DNA of 64,000 bases from Pseudorhizobium pelagicum (GTDB lineage Bacteria; Pseudomonadota; Alphaproteobacteria; Rhizobiales; Rhizobiaceae): NCBI GenBank assembly GCA_000722615.1, contig JOKI01000018.1:1-64000 (forward strand). The letters run 5' to 3'. The position numbers were made by a program, and so were the translations under genes. The notes beneath the pieces are model-generated. The model saw nothing but the letters and a program-made list of their open reading frames with translations, had not been told where the DNA came from and did no database searches. Below, piece after piece: positions 43,596 to 51,628 of this stretch; position 1 is the first letter of the stretch, and every line of letters begins with the position of its first letter.

Positions 43596-44383
43596 AGGCC
43601 GTGCCTCTGTGCCTTGTTGAGCACCACCTGCACGGTCTGATGCGGCTGGAAATAGCTCTGGCACACAGCCACCTCTGCGCGCGTCGACTGGCCCGCCGCG
43701 ACGACAAGCACGACGACGTCGGCGGCGGCAACGATGGGAGGGGCCTCATCGAAACCCAGCATTGCCGCCAGATCGACGACGATGACCGCCGGCTGCAGGA
43801 CCTGCCGAACCTGTTGCAGATCGTCTGCCAGTTGATGCGGTCGGAATTTCCGCTCCTGGCCACATGCCGGGCGCAGAAGATCAAGCCGCACGCCTTGCGC
43901 ATCGAGCCGGACGTGGCCGCCAAGCTGCCTGTCTCGGGACGGATTGGACAAAGGCGCAAGGCCGAGCAGGGATCCTGCGGCCGGAGCTGCGCCATTGCCG
44001 TCCACCAGGAGAACGCCGCCCGTTGTCGATCGCGCGAAGCTGAAGGCAAGATTGATGGCGGTGACCGACGTGCCGCATCCACAAGCCGGTGCGGTGACGG
44101 CAACCATCAGAGAGCCCGATCCCTTGGGCGCCTGGCTTATCTGGTTGCGCAAGATGTCATAGGCGCGCGTGATGCGGTGGTCGGCGCGCCAGGCAACAAT
44201 CCGGTGACCCTCCAGATAGGTCAAGCTCAACCCATGCACATGGGTTGGATCACGCGGAAAGGCTTCAGCAGAGGCCGGTTGCTCTAGATGATGCCGCCCG
44301 GCAGATGCGGTGCTCCTGAGGTTGACCGCATCGGTGTCGTCATCGAGCCGGCTGTGCGCGGTGATGGTCTTCATCATCTCCAT
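43592..44383 (-). CDS. Degenerate BY-kinase-like ATPase (CpsD/CapB type)
   Basis: A protein of 263 aa that resembles the cytoplasmic kinase part of Wzc-type proteins: HRITRAYDILRNQIS (a conserved pre-Walker segment), TAPACGCGTSVTAINLAF at the Walker A position, VLLVDGNG at Walker A' and VIVVDLAAMLG at Walker B. In Walker A the invariant Lys is replaced by Thr105 (GCGTS instead of GxGKS), and the acidic second residue of Walker A' is lost. ATP hydrolysis or phosphotransfer is therefore doubtful. It may be a structural partner of the PCP encoded upstream. No C-terminal Tyr cluster is present. Confidence 0.78.
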   Translation of the reverse strand: MEMMKTITAHSRLDDDTDAVNLRSTASAGRHHLEQPASAEAFPRDPTHVHGLSLTYLEGHRIVAWRADHRITRAYDILRNQISQAPKGSGSLMVAVTAPACGCGTSVTAINLAFSFARSTTGGVLLVDGNGAAPAAGSLLGLAPLSNPSRDRQLGGHVRLDAQGVRLDLLRPACGQERKFRPHQLADDLQQVRQVLQPAVIVVDLAAMLGFDEAPPIVAAADVVVLVVAAGQSTRAEVAVCQSYFQPHQTVQVVLNKAQRHGL

Positions 44384-44441
44384 TCGAGCGGTCCCTTGTT
44401 ATGTTCCGGCTGCACCATGCATCTTGCCGACATGCGTTGAA

Positions 44442-45878
44442 CTAACCTGCCCTTGTGCCCGCTGCCGGCCGCGGCGGTCGCCAAGACGGCACCATCACCA
44501 GTGTCTGTCCGGCCAGTGCCTCCTGGAGGTCGAAGGCGCCGCGAATGCGCCGATCGGCAACATCGAAGGCAAGCAATCCGCCAAGCCCGGCACCTGCGCA
44601 TGCGATGGCAAGAGCGGCAAACAGGAGAAGGCGGCGGGGCCCTGACGGGCTCCTGGGCAGCAGCGGCGGCTCCAGGAGCTCGACATGCAAGGCAGCATCG
44701 TTGCGCTCCAGGCGTTCTCCCATCAAAGCCGTTGCCAGGCGTCCCTTCATTTCATTCAAGGCCGGCTGCAACGCCTCCCGTTCGGTGTCGATCGCCGCCA
44801 GCCGCTCCTCCATGTCCGCCACCCTGGCGATGGTTTGCTTCAGGGTGACGATGCGGCCATCGAGCTGCAGGCGGCGTTCAGCCAGTCCCTCCCTGCGGGG
44901 TCTGGCCTGGCTCAGACGTTCCGACAACAGTGCCAGTTCCGGCGCAAACGAGATCGCAGCAATGCTTGGGGCCTTGGTCGGGAGCGCGTCGTAGCCTGCA
45001 GCCAGATCAATCGCCTTTTGCCGGAGCAGGCGCATTTGCGGATGCTGATCGGTGTAGACCAGACGCTTGTCGGCAATCTCGATTTCGACCTCGGCGATCT
45101 GGGATCGCAGCTGCCCGGCGGGACCATGTTCTTCCAGCCCGACGCGCAGCTGCGCGTCAAGCAACTCGAGCTCCTCCTCGCTGGCACGCAGTGCTTGCTG
45201 AACGACAACAAGCTCCTCTTCGCGCGCCTGCAGTTCGATCAGCATGGCCGGCAGACGGCTGGGCTGCGCATCCCGATTGGCATCCACGATGGTTGCCCGC
45301 TCGGTATCGCGCATGCTCAACCGCGCCGCCAGATCCTCCACCTCCCTTTGCAGGAATTCCGTGGTCTCGGAGGCCCGCTGGGTTCGCAGGCGGCGGTTCT
45401 CTTCGATGACCATGCGCACCAGCTCGTCGACGACCGCCACTGTCTTGCCGGCTATCGGGTGCTCGAAGCCGAGCAGCACGGAGGCGCTGCCGGTTGAACC
45501 GTCTGAGCCCTCGTTGAAGGTCGTGCGCAGCGTGATCTGGTTGCGCATGCGTCCGGCGATGGCGGCCGGCTCGGCGGTTGTCGCAAGCTCGGGATAAAGC
45601 TGCAGGCGTTCAGCGAGTGCCGCCAGATTTGAACGCGAGAGCACACGCTGGTCGATGAATCGCAGCCGGTCGTTTGTCACTGTCGGAGAAACAAGCGACG
45701 ACGGAATCTGCTGGAATTCCATCACCAGGAGCGCTTCGCTGTAGAACGGCCGGGTGATATTGGAGATCGCGTAGACACCGATGCCCAGAACCAAAAGGGC
45801 CGGCGCAGCCACGTGCCAGGGGTGCCGGAGAGCCAGTCCGAGGTAGTAAAGGGCGGTGCGCCACAGCATTTCGATCAT
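44442..45878 (-). CDS. Polysaccharide co-polymerase (Wzz/GumC-like) without kinase domain
   Basis: A protein of 478 aa with an N-terminal membrane helix (VAAPALLVLGIGVYAIS), a Wzz domain (PFYSEALLVMEFQ), a long heptad-rich coiled-coil region (about 150-400) and a second membrane helix (LLLFAALAIACAGAGLGGLLAF) after a Pro-containing segment (PPLLPRSPSGPRR). It lacks any kinase domain; a separate kinase-like protein is encoded 58 bases downstream. It should govern chain length and link to the OPX protein, whose gene it overlaps by 4 bases. Confidence 0.88.
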   Translation of the reverse strand: MIEMLWRTALYYLGLALRHPWHVAAPALLVLGIGVYAISNITRPFYSEALLVMEFQQIPSSLVSPTVTNDRLRFIDQRVLSRSNLAALAERLQLYPELATTAEPAAIAGRMRNQITLRTTFNEGSDGSTGSASVLLGFEHPIAGKTVAVVDELVRMVIEENRRLRTQRASETTEFLQREVEDLAARLSMRDTERATIVDANRDAQPSRLPAMLIELQAREEELVVVQQALRASEEELELLDAQLRVGLEEHGPAGQLRSQIAEVEIEIADKRLVYTDQHPQMRLLRQKAIDLAAGYDALPTKAPSIAAISFAPELALLSERLSQARPRREGLAERRLQLDGRIVTLKQTIARVADMEERLAAIDTEREALQPALNEMKGRLATALMGERLERNDAALHVELLEPPLLPRSPSGPRRLLLFAALAIACAGAGLGGLLAFDVADRRIRGAFDLQEALAGQTLVMVPSWRPPRPAAGTRAG

Positions 45879-47146
45879 CGGTCCTGCTCCTGGGTGGCTA
45901 CGGAGGCACTGGCCAAGGCGGCGGCGGAAGGCCCCTGATTTTCGTCGACGGCGGCCCCGATCTGCCCGGTCTGGGCGCTGTAGCTGACGCGCACGAGATC
46001 ATTGGGCTGGAGAGCGGATGTCTCCGCCGCCTCGATCTCCAGAGCTTCGCCGTTGCGGGAGCGGACAATGGTGTAGGCGATGGGCAGTTGCTCCTGCTCC
46101 TGAGCCGCCGCGGCGCTGGCGCCGTAAATCGACATGATGCGTCTGCTGTCGCTCAGGCGTGCGGCTGTCTCGGCCTGCTCGCGGCGGACAGCCTGAAGCT
46201 CGCTCAGCAGTTGCGTCTGCCGCTCCTGGCGCGCCGCGTCGTAGCGCGCTGCGTCGGCGATCTCGGCGCGCTCCAGCACCACCATCTCCGCCGACAACCT
46301 GCTGATCTGACCTTCCAGTTCGGCGATGTCGGCTTCGTGTGCATTCTTCTGGGAGCTTTCCGCGCCCCCCTTTTCGACGAGGCGCGAGACGCTGCGCAGG
46401 CGATCGCGTGCCAGCTCGATGCGCCGCGTGACCGCCTGAACCTGCTCTTCAAGAGCTGCGCGGCTTTGTTGGTTGAGAACGTCAGCCTGCTGTTGAGCCT
46501 GCTCCAGCATCGCGACACTGCGCGATCGAGCATCCAGCAGCATCTGTTCCTGAGCCATCAGAGGATCGTCAGCCGTCGTGCCCGGCGCTGAAAGGGTGTG
46601 CCGCCCTTCCAGCTCCGCCATCAGTCGAGCCTCGCGCGCCGCCAGTTCTCGCATCCGCTGCGCACCGTTGCTGACCTGGCGCCCGACAATGACGGAGCGA
46701 TCCTGATCTGCAGGCAGCACGGCTGCCCGATACAATCCTCCGGCAACGGTGAGGGCATGAAGAACGGTCATATGTGACCGGTAGGGATAGGCACCAGGCG
46801 TGGTGACTTCCCCGACGACATAAATGATCGGTTCGCGTCCCGGACGCAGCATCAAGGTGAGGTCAATGTCCTTGAAATAAGGCTGCAGGCGGTCGCGCAG
46901 CGCAGCCTCAAGCTCCAGCAATGTCAGGCCTTCTGCGCGCAGATGACCTGCCAAAGGAAAGGAAATGCCGCCGTCGGGCGCCACCACCCCGTCCCCACGC
47001 AGGTCCTCGGTTTGCGCCATCCATACCTGCACGGTGTCGCCCGGCTGCAGGGTGTAGGGCGACTGCGCCAACGGACCTTTCACACCGCCGGTGCAAAGCA
47101 GCAGGACGGTTAGTGCCAACCCAGGCCATTGCCTGCTTTTGATCAT
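45875..47146 (-). CDS. Second OPX polysaccharide export protein (ExoF-like)
   Basis: A protein of 423 aa with a signal peptide (LALTVLLLCTGGVKGPLA), a Poly_export domain (YTLQPGDTVQVWMAQTEDLR to about residue 105), an SLBB-like segment (IIYVVGEVTTPGAYPYRSHM), a coiled-coil region (about 170-330) and a C-terminal SLBB-like end (LQPNDLVRVSY). It has the same layout as exoF at 3905-5164 and serves the second locus with the PCP encoded next to it. The ATG at 47146 follows GGGGGTAAG; an ATG ten codons upstream lacks support. Confidence 0.88.
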   Translation of the reverse strand: MIKSRQWPGLALTVLLLCTGGVKGPLAQSPYTLQPGDTVQVWMAQTEDLRGDGVVAPDGGISFPLAGHLRAEGLTLLELEAALRDRLQPYFKDIDLTLMLRPGREPIIYVVGEVTTPGAYPYRSHMTVLHALTVAGGLYRAAVLPADQDRSVIVGRQVSNGAQRMRELAAREARLMAELEGRHTLSAPGTTADDPLMAQEQMLLDARSRSVAMLEQAQQQADVLNQQSRAALEEQVQAVTRRIELARDRLRSVSRLVEKGGAESSQKNAHEADIAELEGQISRLSAEMVVLERAEIADAARYDAARQERQTQLLSELQAVRREQAETAARLSDSRRIMSIYGASAAAAQEQEQLPIAYTIVRSRNGEALEIEAAETSALQPNDLVRVSYSAQTGQIGAAVDENQGPSAAALASASVATQEQDR

Positions 47147-47395
47147 CAGCTTACCCCCGTAGCCCCCAATCGACATCGGTGAATACTACGAGGCCTTCGC
47201 TGGTTCTGAGAACAACGCACAAAGCGGTAGGCCGGGCTACCTCAAAGAGACAATGCCCTGACCCATTGACGTCTTTGGGAGCATCGCCCCACCGTTAGGC
47301 GCGGTTGCCGCAGGTTTTTCAGGCGGGCTACGATCCTGCCTGCACCCATTCGCGGATAGGCACCGCGGGTTGAGCAAGGTCGATGCCGCTGGAGG

Positions 47396-48574
47396 ATGAT
47401 GAGGGTGCACCCGTGGATGGCGCTGTTGGGAGGATGGGTCGTGAGCATTGCAGTTGTCGGTGCGGCCGCAGGCGATATCCGCGGCGGCGCCAGTGACGAT
47501 CCCTCGCGGGAAGCCATCACCTTCCGGGAAGGCACGACCTCCCGGGAAGGCATCGACCGGCTGCCGCGCTCCATCCTGATCTCCGGACACAGCTTGACCG
47601 ATAGGCCTTTCCCGGAGTTGCTGCATCAGGCGCTCACGGCCCTGGGGGGCGACCTCACCGTGACGAGCCAGCAATTTCCAGGCGCATCAATCCGGGAGCG
47701 ATTGGGGCGTTCGGGGGATGGTGCCGCCGACGGTCTACGGTCGCGGGATAGAGCTCGGCCCGACTTCGCCGAGGTACTTGCGCAGCGCAACTTTGATGTT
47801 CTCATCATCACCGAGCGGAACGGCTTGCTCGATGCCCTGGCCTGGGAGGACACGGTTACATCGTTGCATGTGGCCCAGCAGCGGTTCCAGTCTGCAAATC
47901 CGGGCGCTTTGATCTATTTCTTTGTCCCCTGGAATGGTGTGTCTGACATCCGCGCGCCGCAGCAATGGATCCGGTATGAGCAGCAGGCGCATGTGATCTG
48001 GTCGTGTGTGGTCGCTGCCGCCAATGCACAAAGCGGCGCCGAAGGCCATCGCAGTGAGATCATCGTGCTTCCAACGGCTTTGGCGCTGGCCCATTTGACG
48101 CAAAGCCTGACGTCATCGCCGCAGGCCCCAGGCTTCGAGGGGCTCGACGACGGCGAAAGGATGCGCATGATCTTTGCCGACGACGTCCATTTGACGCCGC
48201 TTGGGGTATCGTACGTGTCCTTTCTCACCTCGGCCTGGCTCTCGGGAGCTGCTCCACGGCGGCCTGCATCGACGCAGGATGATCTGCAGACCCGACGACA
48301 GATCCACCTTCAGGACATCGGCCGCCGTTTTCTGCACCATCACCCATGGCCGCAGGCCCGGCAGGAGCGTTGTTCGTTGACACGGCGTCTGGCATTCGTG
48401 GCCCGCTACGTTGCCTATACGGGGCAAAGTGATCGGCAAGCGGGTCCTCTCGCTTATGGATGGCGGCAGTTCACTCGCCTGTTGCAGTTTACCTGGCATG
48501 TCTGGCGTGGTTTCGGTCGCGACGCCGGCAGGCCTGCAGCAACCGCGGCGACAACGGCAGGGGGACGGGCATGA
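47396..48574 (+). CDS. Second SGNH-hydrolase-like protein, probably exported
   Basis: A protein of 392 aa with a hydrophobic N-terminus (MALLGGWVVSIAVVGAAAG) acting as signal peptide or anchor. Motifs match the protein at 24401-25558: ILISGHSLTDRPFP (GHS, residues 64-66), ITERNGLLDALAWED, and FADDVHLTPLG (DDVH, 262-265). An Arg-Glu repeat lies between the signal and the first motif (residues 38-54). GGAGG touches the ATG at 47396, so a GTG at 47405 may be the real start. It overlaps the next GT4 gene by 4 bases, tying it to polysaccharide work. Confidence 0.65.
   Translation: MMRVHPWMALLGGWVVSIAVVGAAAGDIRGGASDDPSREAITFREGTTSREGIDRLPRSILISGHSLTDRPFPELLHQALTALGGDLTVTSQQFPGASIRERLGRSGDGAADGLRSRDRARPDFAEVLAQRNFDVLIITERNGLLDALAWEDTVTSLHVAQQRFQSANPGALIYFFVPWNGVSDIRAPQQWIRYEQQAHVIWSCVVAAANAQSGAEGHRSEIIVLPTALALAHLTQSLTSSPQAPGFEGLDDGERMRMIFADDVHLTPLGVSYVSFLTSAWLSGAAPRRPASTQDDLQTRRQIHLQDIGRRFLHHHPWPQARQERCSLTRRLAFVARYVAYTGQSDRQAGPLAYGWRQFTRLLQFTWHVWRGFGRDAGRPAATAATTAGGRA
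47507..47557 (+). repeat. 18-base tandem repeat (nearly three units)
   Basis: Units starting CGGGAAG at 47507, 47525 and 47543 repeat every 18 bases in frame and encode Arg-Glu-Ala/Gly steps with six-residue spacing (REAITF, REGTTS, REGID). The repeat lengthens the linker between the signal sequence and the catalytic part of the SGNH-like protein. Confidence 0.7.
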
Positions 48575-49881
48575 ACGACCGCATCGGCTTTCTCATCCCC
48601 GAGTTTCCGGGGCAGACGCATATCTTTCTGTGGCGCGAACGTCAGGCTCTGGCGGACCTTGGGATTGACGCAGAGCTGGTGTCGACGACAAGGCCGCCCA
48701 CCGGGATTGTCTCCCATTCATGGTCGCAGGTGGCGCGAAATGTCACGCTGTATTTGATGCCATTTTCGTTTCGCGACGGCGTCTTGGGCCTCATTGATCT
48801 TCTGGGTGCCGGTCCCGCGCGGTGGCGAGCGCTGTTCGGCGCCCTGCGACAGGCCGAGGCCGAGAGCCGCTGGGAGCGGCTTCGTCTTTTTGCCATGGTC
48901 CTGCCAGCCGCAAAGCTTGCCCGGGCCGCCAAGCGTCGCCGCTGGAGTCATCTGCATGTTCATTCCTGCGGCAACGCGGCCAATGTCGCGATGCTGTGCT
49001 CGATCCTCTCCGACGTGAGCTACAGTCTGACGCTGCACGGCCCCACGCTCGAGCTATACGGCGGCAACCAGCGACAGAAGTGGCGCCACAGCCGGTTTTC
49101 CACGGTCATCTCCAAGCGGCTGTACGGCGACGTGGTGGAGCGCCTTGGCCTTGTCCCCGCCGACAAGGTCCATGTTGCTGCCATGGGCGTTGATGTCGAT
49201 GCGATCCGGCGCCGCCAGCCGTACCGCTTCTGGTCGCCGGGGCAGCGGTGTCGTCTGTTCAGCTGCGGCAGGCTGAATGCCGTCAAAGGCCATGAGGACC
49301 TCTTGCAGGCTGTGTCTCTGTTGCGCAGCCGGGGGATCGATGCCCACCTTCGCATTGCCGGAGAGGATGAACAGGGCGGGCGCGGCTATCGCACGCGACT
49401 GGAACAGGAGATCCGGTACGCAGGCCTTGAAGAGTGCGTGACACTGCTGGGCGCGGTGAATGAGGAGCAGATCCGACAGGAGCTGGAAGCGGCCCACATC
49501 TTCGTGTTGGCCAGCCACAACGAAGGGATCTCCGTTGCCATCATGGAGGCGATGTCGATGGAGATGCCGGTTGTCGTCACGGACGTCGGTGGCAACTGCG
49601 AACTGATTGAGGAGGAGGTCGATGGCCTTCTTGTCCCGGACGCACAGCCGGAGGAACTGGCGCAGGCCGTGATGCGCGTTCTTACCGACCAAGAGCTTGC
49701 CGTCAGACTGCAGGGCAACGCGCGCGCCAAGATCATCGCGCACTTCAATCACCATATCAGCGCCGCCAAGCTTGCTGCCCGTTTGGCCGGCGGCAGCGCG
49801 GTGGGCTCGACGGGGGCTCATACCTCAATATGGCTAGGACAATCATCCGAAGGCGTATCTGCAATCGGCGCACAGATATGA
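48571..49881 (+). CDS. GT4 glycosyltransferase
   Basis: A GT-B enzyme of 436 aa: N-terminal RIGFLIPEFPGQTHIFLWRE, HLHVHSCGNAANVAMLCSIL, YSLTLHGPTLELYGGN, and in the donor domain LFSCGRLNAVKGHEDLLQAV, HLRIAGEDEQGGRGY and the EX7E motif ASHNEGISVAIMEAMSMEMP. It begins in the stop codon of the SGNH-like gene (ATGA). The last 25 residues are outside the conserved fold. The GT61 gene follows after 62 bases. Confidence 0.88.
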   Translation: MNDRIGFLIPEFPGQTHIFLWRERQALADLGIDAELVSTTRPPTGIVSHSWSQVARNVTLYLMPFSFRDGVLGLIDLLGAGPARWRALFGALRQAEAESRWERLRLFAMVLPAAKLARAAKRRRWSHLHVHSCGNAANVAMLCSILSDVSYSLTLHGPTLELYGGNQRQKWRHSRFSTVISKRLYGDVVERLGLVPADKVHVAAMGVDVDAIRRRQPYRFWSPGQRCRLFSCGRLNAVKGHEDLLQAVSLLRSRGIDAHLRIAGEDEQGGRGYRTRLEQEIRYAGLEECVTLLGAVNEEQIRQELEAAHIFVLASHNEGISVAIMEAMSMEMPVVVTDVGGNCELIEEEVDGLLVPDAQPEELAQAVMRVLTDQELAVRLQGNARAKIIAHFNHHISAAKLAARLAGGSAVGSTGAHTSIWLGQSSEGVSAIGAQI

Positions 49882-49943
49882 AATGATCCCACCGAGCCGC
49901 CTGCATGCAGGTGTGGCTCCAGCCGAACGGGTCAGGGGATCAG

Positions 49944-50990
49944 ATGTTGTCTTGGCGGCCAGTCAGCCATTTTGGCAGAAAAGCAATCGGATGCGGCGAG
50001 GCGCAGCTCGATGCCGTCGCCGCCGAGCAATGGACGATTGCGCCGGCAACGCGCCGCTATATCCCGCCCGCGCGCTTCTTGCCGCACCACCTGGAACGCA
50101 TTCGCGCCACCAGATTTGGCAGCATCGCCGAGGTCGTCCGCGGCTTTCGCGGAGACTATGAGTCGGTTCAGCAGGCAACCGTCGCGCTTCGGCTGAGAGA
50201 TGTCGACCTCATCGACGGGACGCTCTACACAGGTCGTGCGGCCTACCCCTTGCGGCCGCGGCGTCGTCGGCTGCCGGTCTACGTGCGCCCGAAGGCCGCC
50301 ATGACCCAGGCGACCCTGTTTGAAAGCTGGATGGGCAATCGCTGGTTTGGCATGTGGCTCCTCGATGACTGCCTGACCTACCAGCTTGCCGCCGACAGCG
50401 GCCACCCGGTGCGCACGCGCGCGCCGGCCACCCGCCACCAGGAGGAATACTCCCGCCAGCTCCAGTTTTGCGCACAGCCGATTGCCGATATGCATTTCGA
50501 CGACCTTGTGGTCTTTCGCGACCACGGAAGCAACGAGGGCAAGCAACGCCGTGCCGATGCGCTGAAAGCGAAGCTGCGCGGGTCGGGCCTGTTTGCGAGG
50601 CATCCGGGGGTCTTCCTGTTGCGGGGTCAGACCGGCGATCGCCGGCTGTTGGTCAACGAGTGCGAGATCGCCGAACACTTCGCCAGACACCGGGGGTTTC
50701 GCGTCCTTGATCCGACATCGGCCACGCTTGCGGAGGTGATTGACGCCTGTGCGGGCGCCCGGGTCGTCGCAGGCGTCGAAGGCAGCCATCTGACGCATGG
50801 GCTTCAGATCATGCCCAATGACGCCGCACTCTTCGTGATCCAGCCGCCGGATCGGGTGGTTTCCATCCTCAAGGTGGTCACCGACCGTCAAGGACAGGCC
50901 TATGGCTTCGTCGTCGGAGAGGGCTCGCACGACGCCTTTTCTGTCGACTGGGACGATGTCTCGCGCACTCTCGACCTGGTGGTGGGATGA
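49944..50990 (+). CDS. GT61-family (DUF563) glycosyltransferase
   Basis: A protein of 348 aa with DDLVVFRDHGSNEGKQRRAD and the family's C-terminal motif ARVVAGVEGSHLTHGLQIMP followed by FVIQPPDRV. No signal peptide is present, so it is likely cytoplasmic. The ATG at 49944 follows AGGGGATC; an ATG at 49905 has no site. It overlaps the acetyltransferase-like gene by 4 bases. Confidence 0.75.
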   Translation: MLSWRPVSHFGRKAIGCGEAQLDAVAAEQWTIAPATRRYIPPARFLPHHLERIRATRFGSIAEVVRGFRGDYESVQQATVALRLRDVDLIDGTLYTGRAAYPLRPRRRRLPVYVRPKAAMTQATLFESWMGNRWFGMWLLDDCLTYQLAADSGHPVRTRAPATRHQEEYSRQLQFCAQPIADMHFDDLVVFRDHGSNEGKQRRADALKAKLRGSGLFARHPGVFLLRGQTGDRRLLVNECEIAEHFARHRGFRVLDPTSATLAEVIDACAGARVVAGVEGSHLTHGLQIMPNDAALFVIQPPDRVVSILKVVTDRQGQAYGFVVGEGSHDAFSVDWDDVSRTLDLVVG

Positions 50991-51628
50991 TGGCGAAGAG
51001 ACCCTCCGGCACGGTCCTCGACGAGTGCAACGCCCAGACGCGGCCACTATCCGGCGTTCGGCCGAAACGGTCGATGCTCCATGAGGTGCAGCTGGACTAC
51101 CGGCGGCATGGAAGCACGCTGTTCAACGCTGCGTTTCTGGCTCTGCTGACCTATCGGCTTGGGCGCTGGAGCGAAAGTCGCCGGCGCCGCTGGTCGCGCT
51201 TCCTGGCCCGCAAACTCTATGCTGCCGTTCACGCCCCCGTGGCGACCTTGACGCGGATCTGGATCCCGCCGGCGGTGACCTTGGGGGAGGGGTTCCATAT
51301 CATCCATGCCGAGGGGTCGTTGTCCATCCATCCCGACACGGTGATCGGCAAGCGCTGCGGCGTCATGCACAATGTTACCATCGGCACCAATATGACGTCA
51401 GGAGCGCCGGTGATCGGCGACGACGTGTTTATCGGCGTCAACGCAACGGTGCTGGGCCCGATCCGCATCGGCGACAGGGTACGCATTGCGGCCAACACTG
51501 CGGTTTCCACCCACGTCCCGTCCGACTGCATTGTGGTTGGCTCTCCAGCCCGGCTCTACCCGCGGCTGGGCCCGTTTTGTCGTGAGCCGGATCGGCAGGA
51601 CCCCGCCAGAGGACGCATCCATGACTAG
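50987..51628 (+). CDS. Serine-acetyltransferase-like hexapeptide acyltransferase
   Basis: A protein of 213 aa with a left-handed beta-helix C-terminal half built from hexapeptides (VTLGEGFHIIHAEG, SIHPDTVIGKRCGVMHNVTI, PVIGDDVFIGVNATVLGPIR). His residues in the first and second turns (FHIIHAEG, MHNVTIG) correspond to the serine acetyltransferase active site. In this setting it more likely acylates a sugar or activated precursor. ATGA overlap upstream and an 8-base overlap with the ligase downstream show tight coupling. Confidence 0.82.
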   Translation: MMAKRPSGTVLDECNAQTRPLSGVRPKRSMLHEVQLDYRRHGSTLFNAAFLALLTYRLGRWSESRRRRWSRFLARKLYAAVHAPVATLTRIWIPPAVTLGEGFHIIHAEGSLSIHPDTVIGKRCGVMHNVTIGTNMTSGAPVIGDDVFIGVNATVLGPIRIGDRVRIAANTAVSTHVPSDCIVVGSPARLYPRLGPFCREPDRQDPARGRIHD

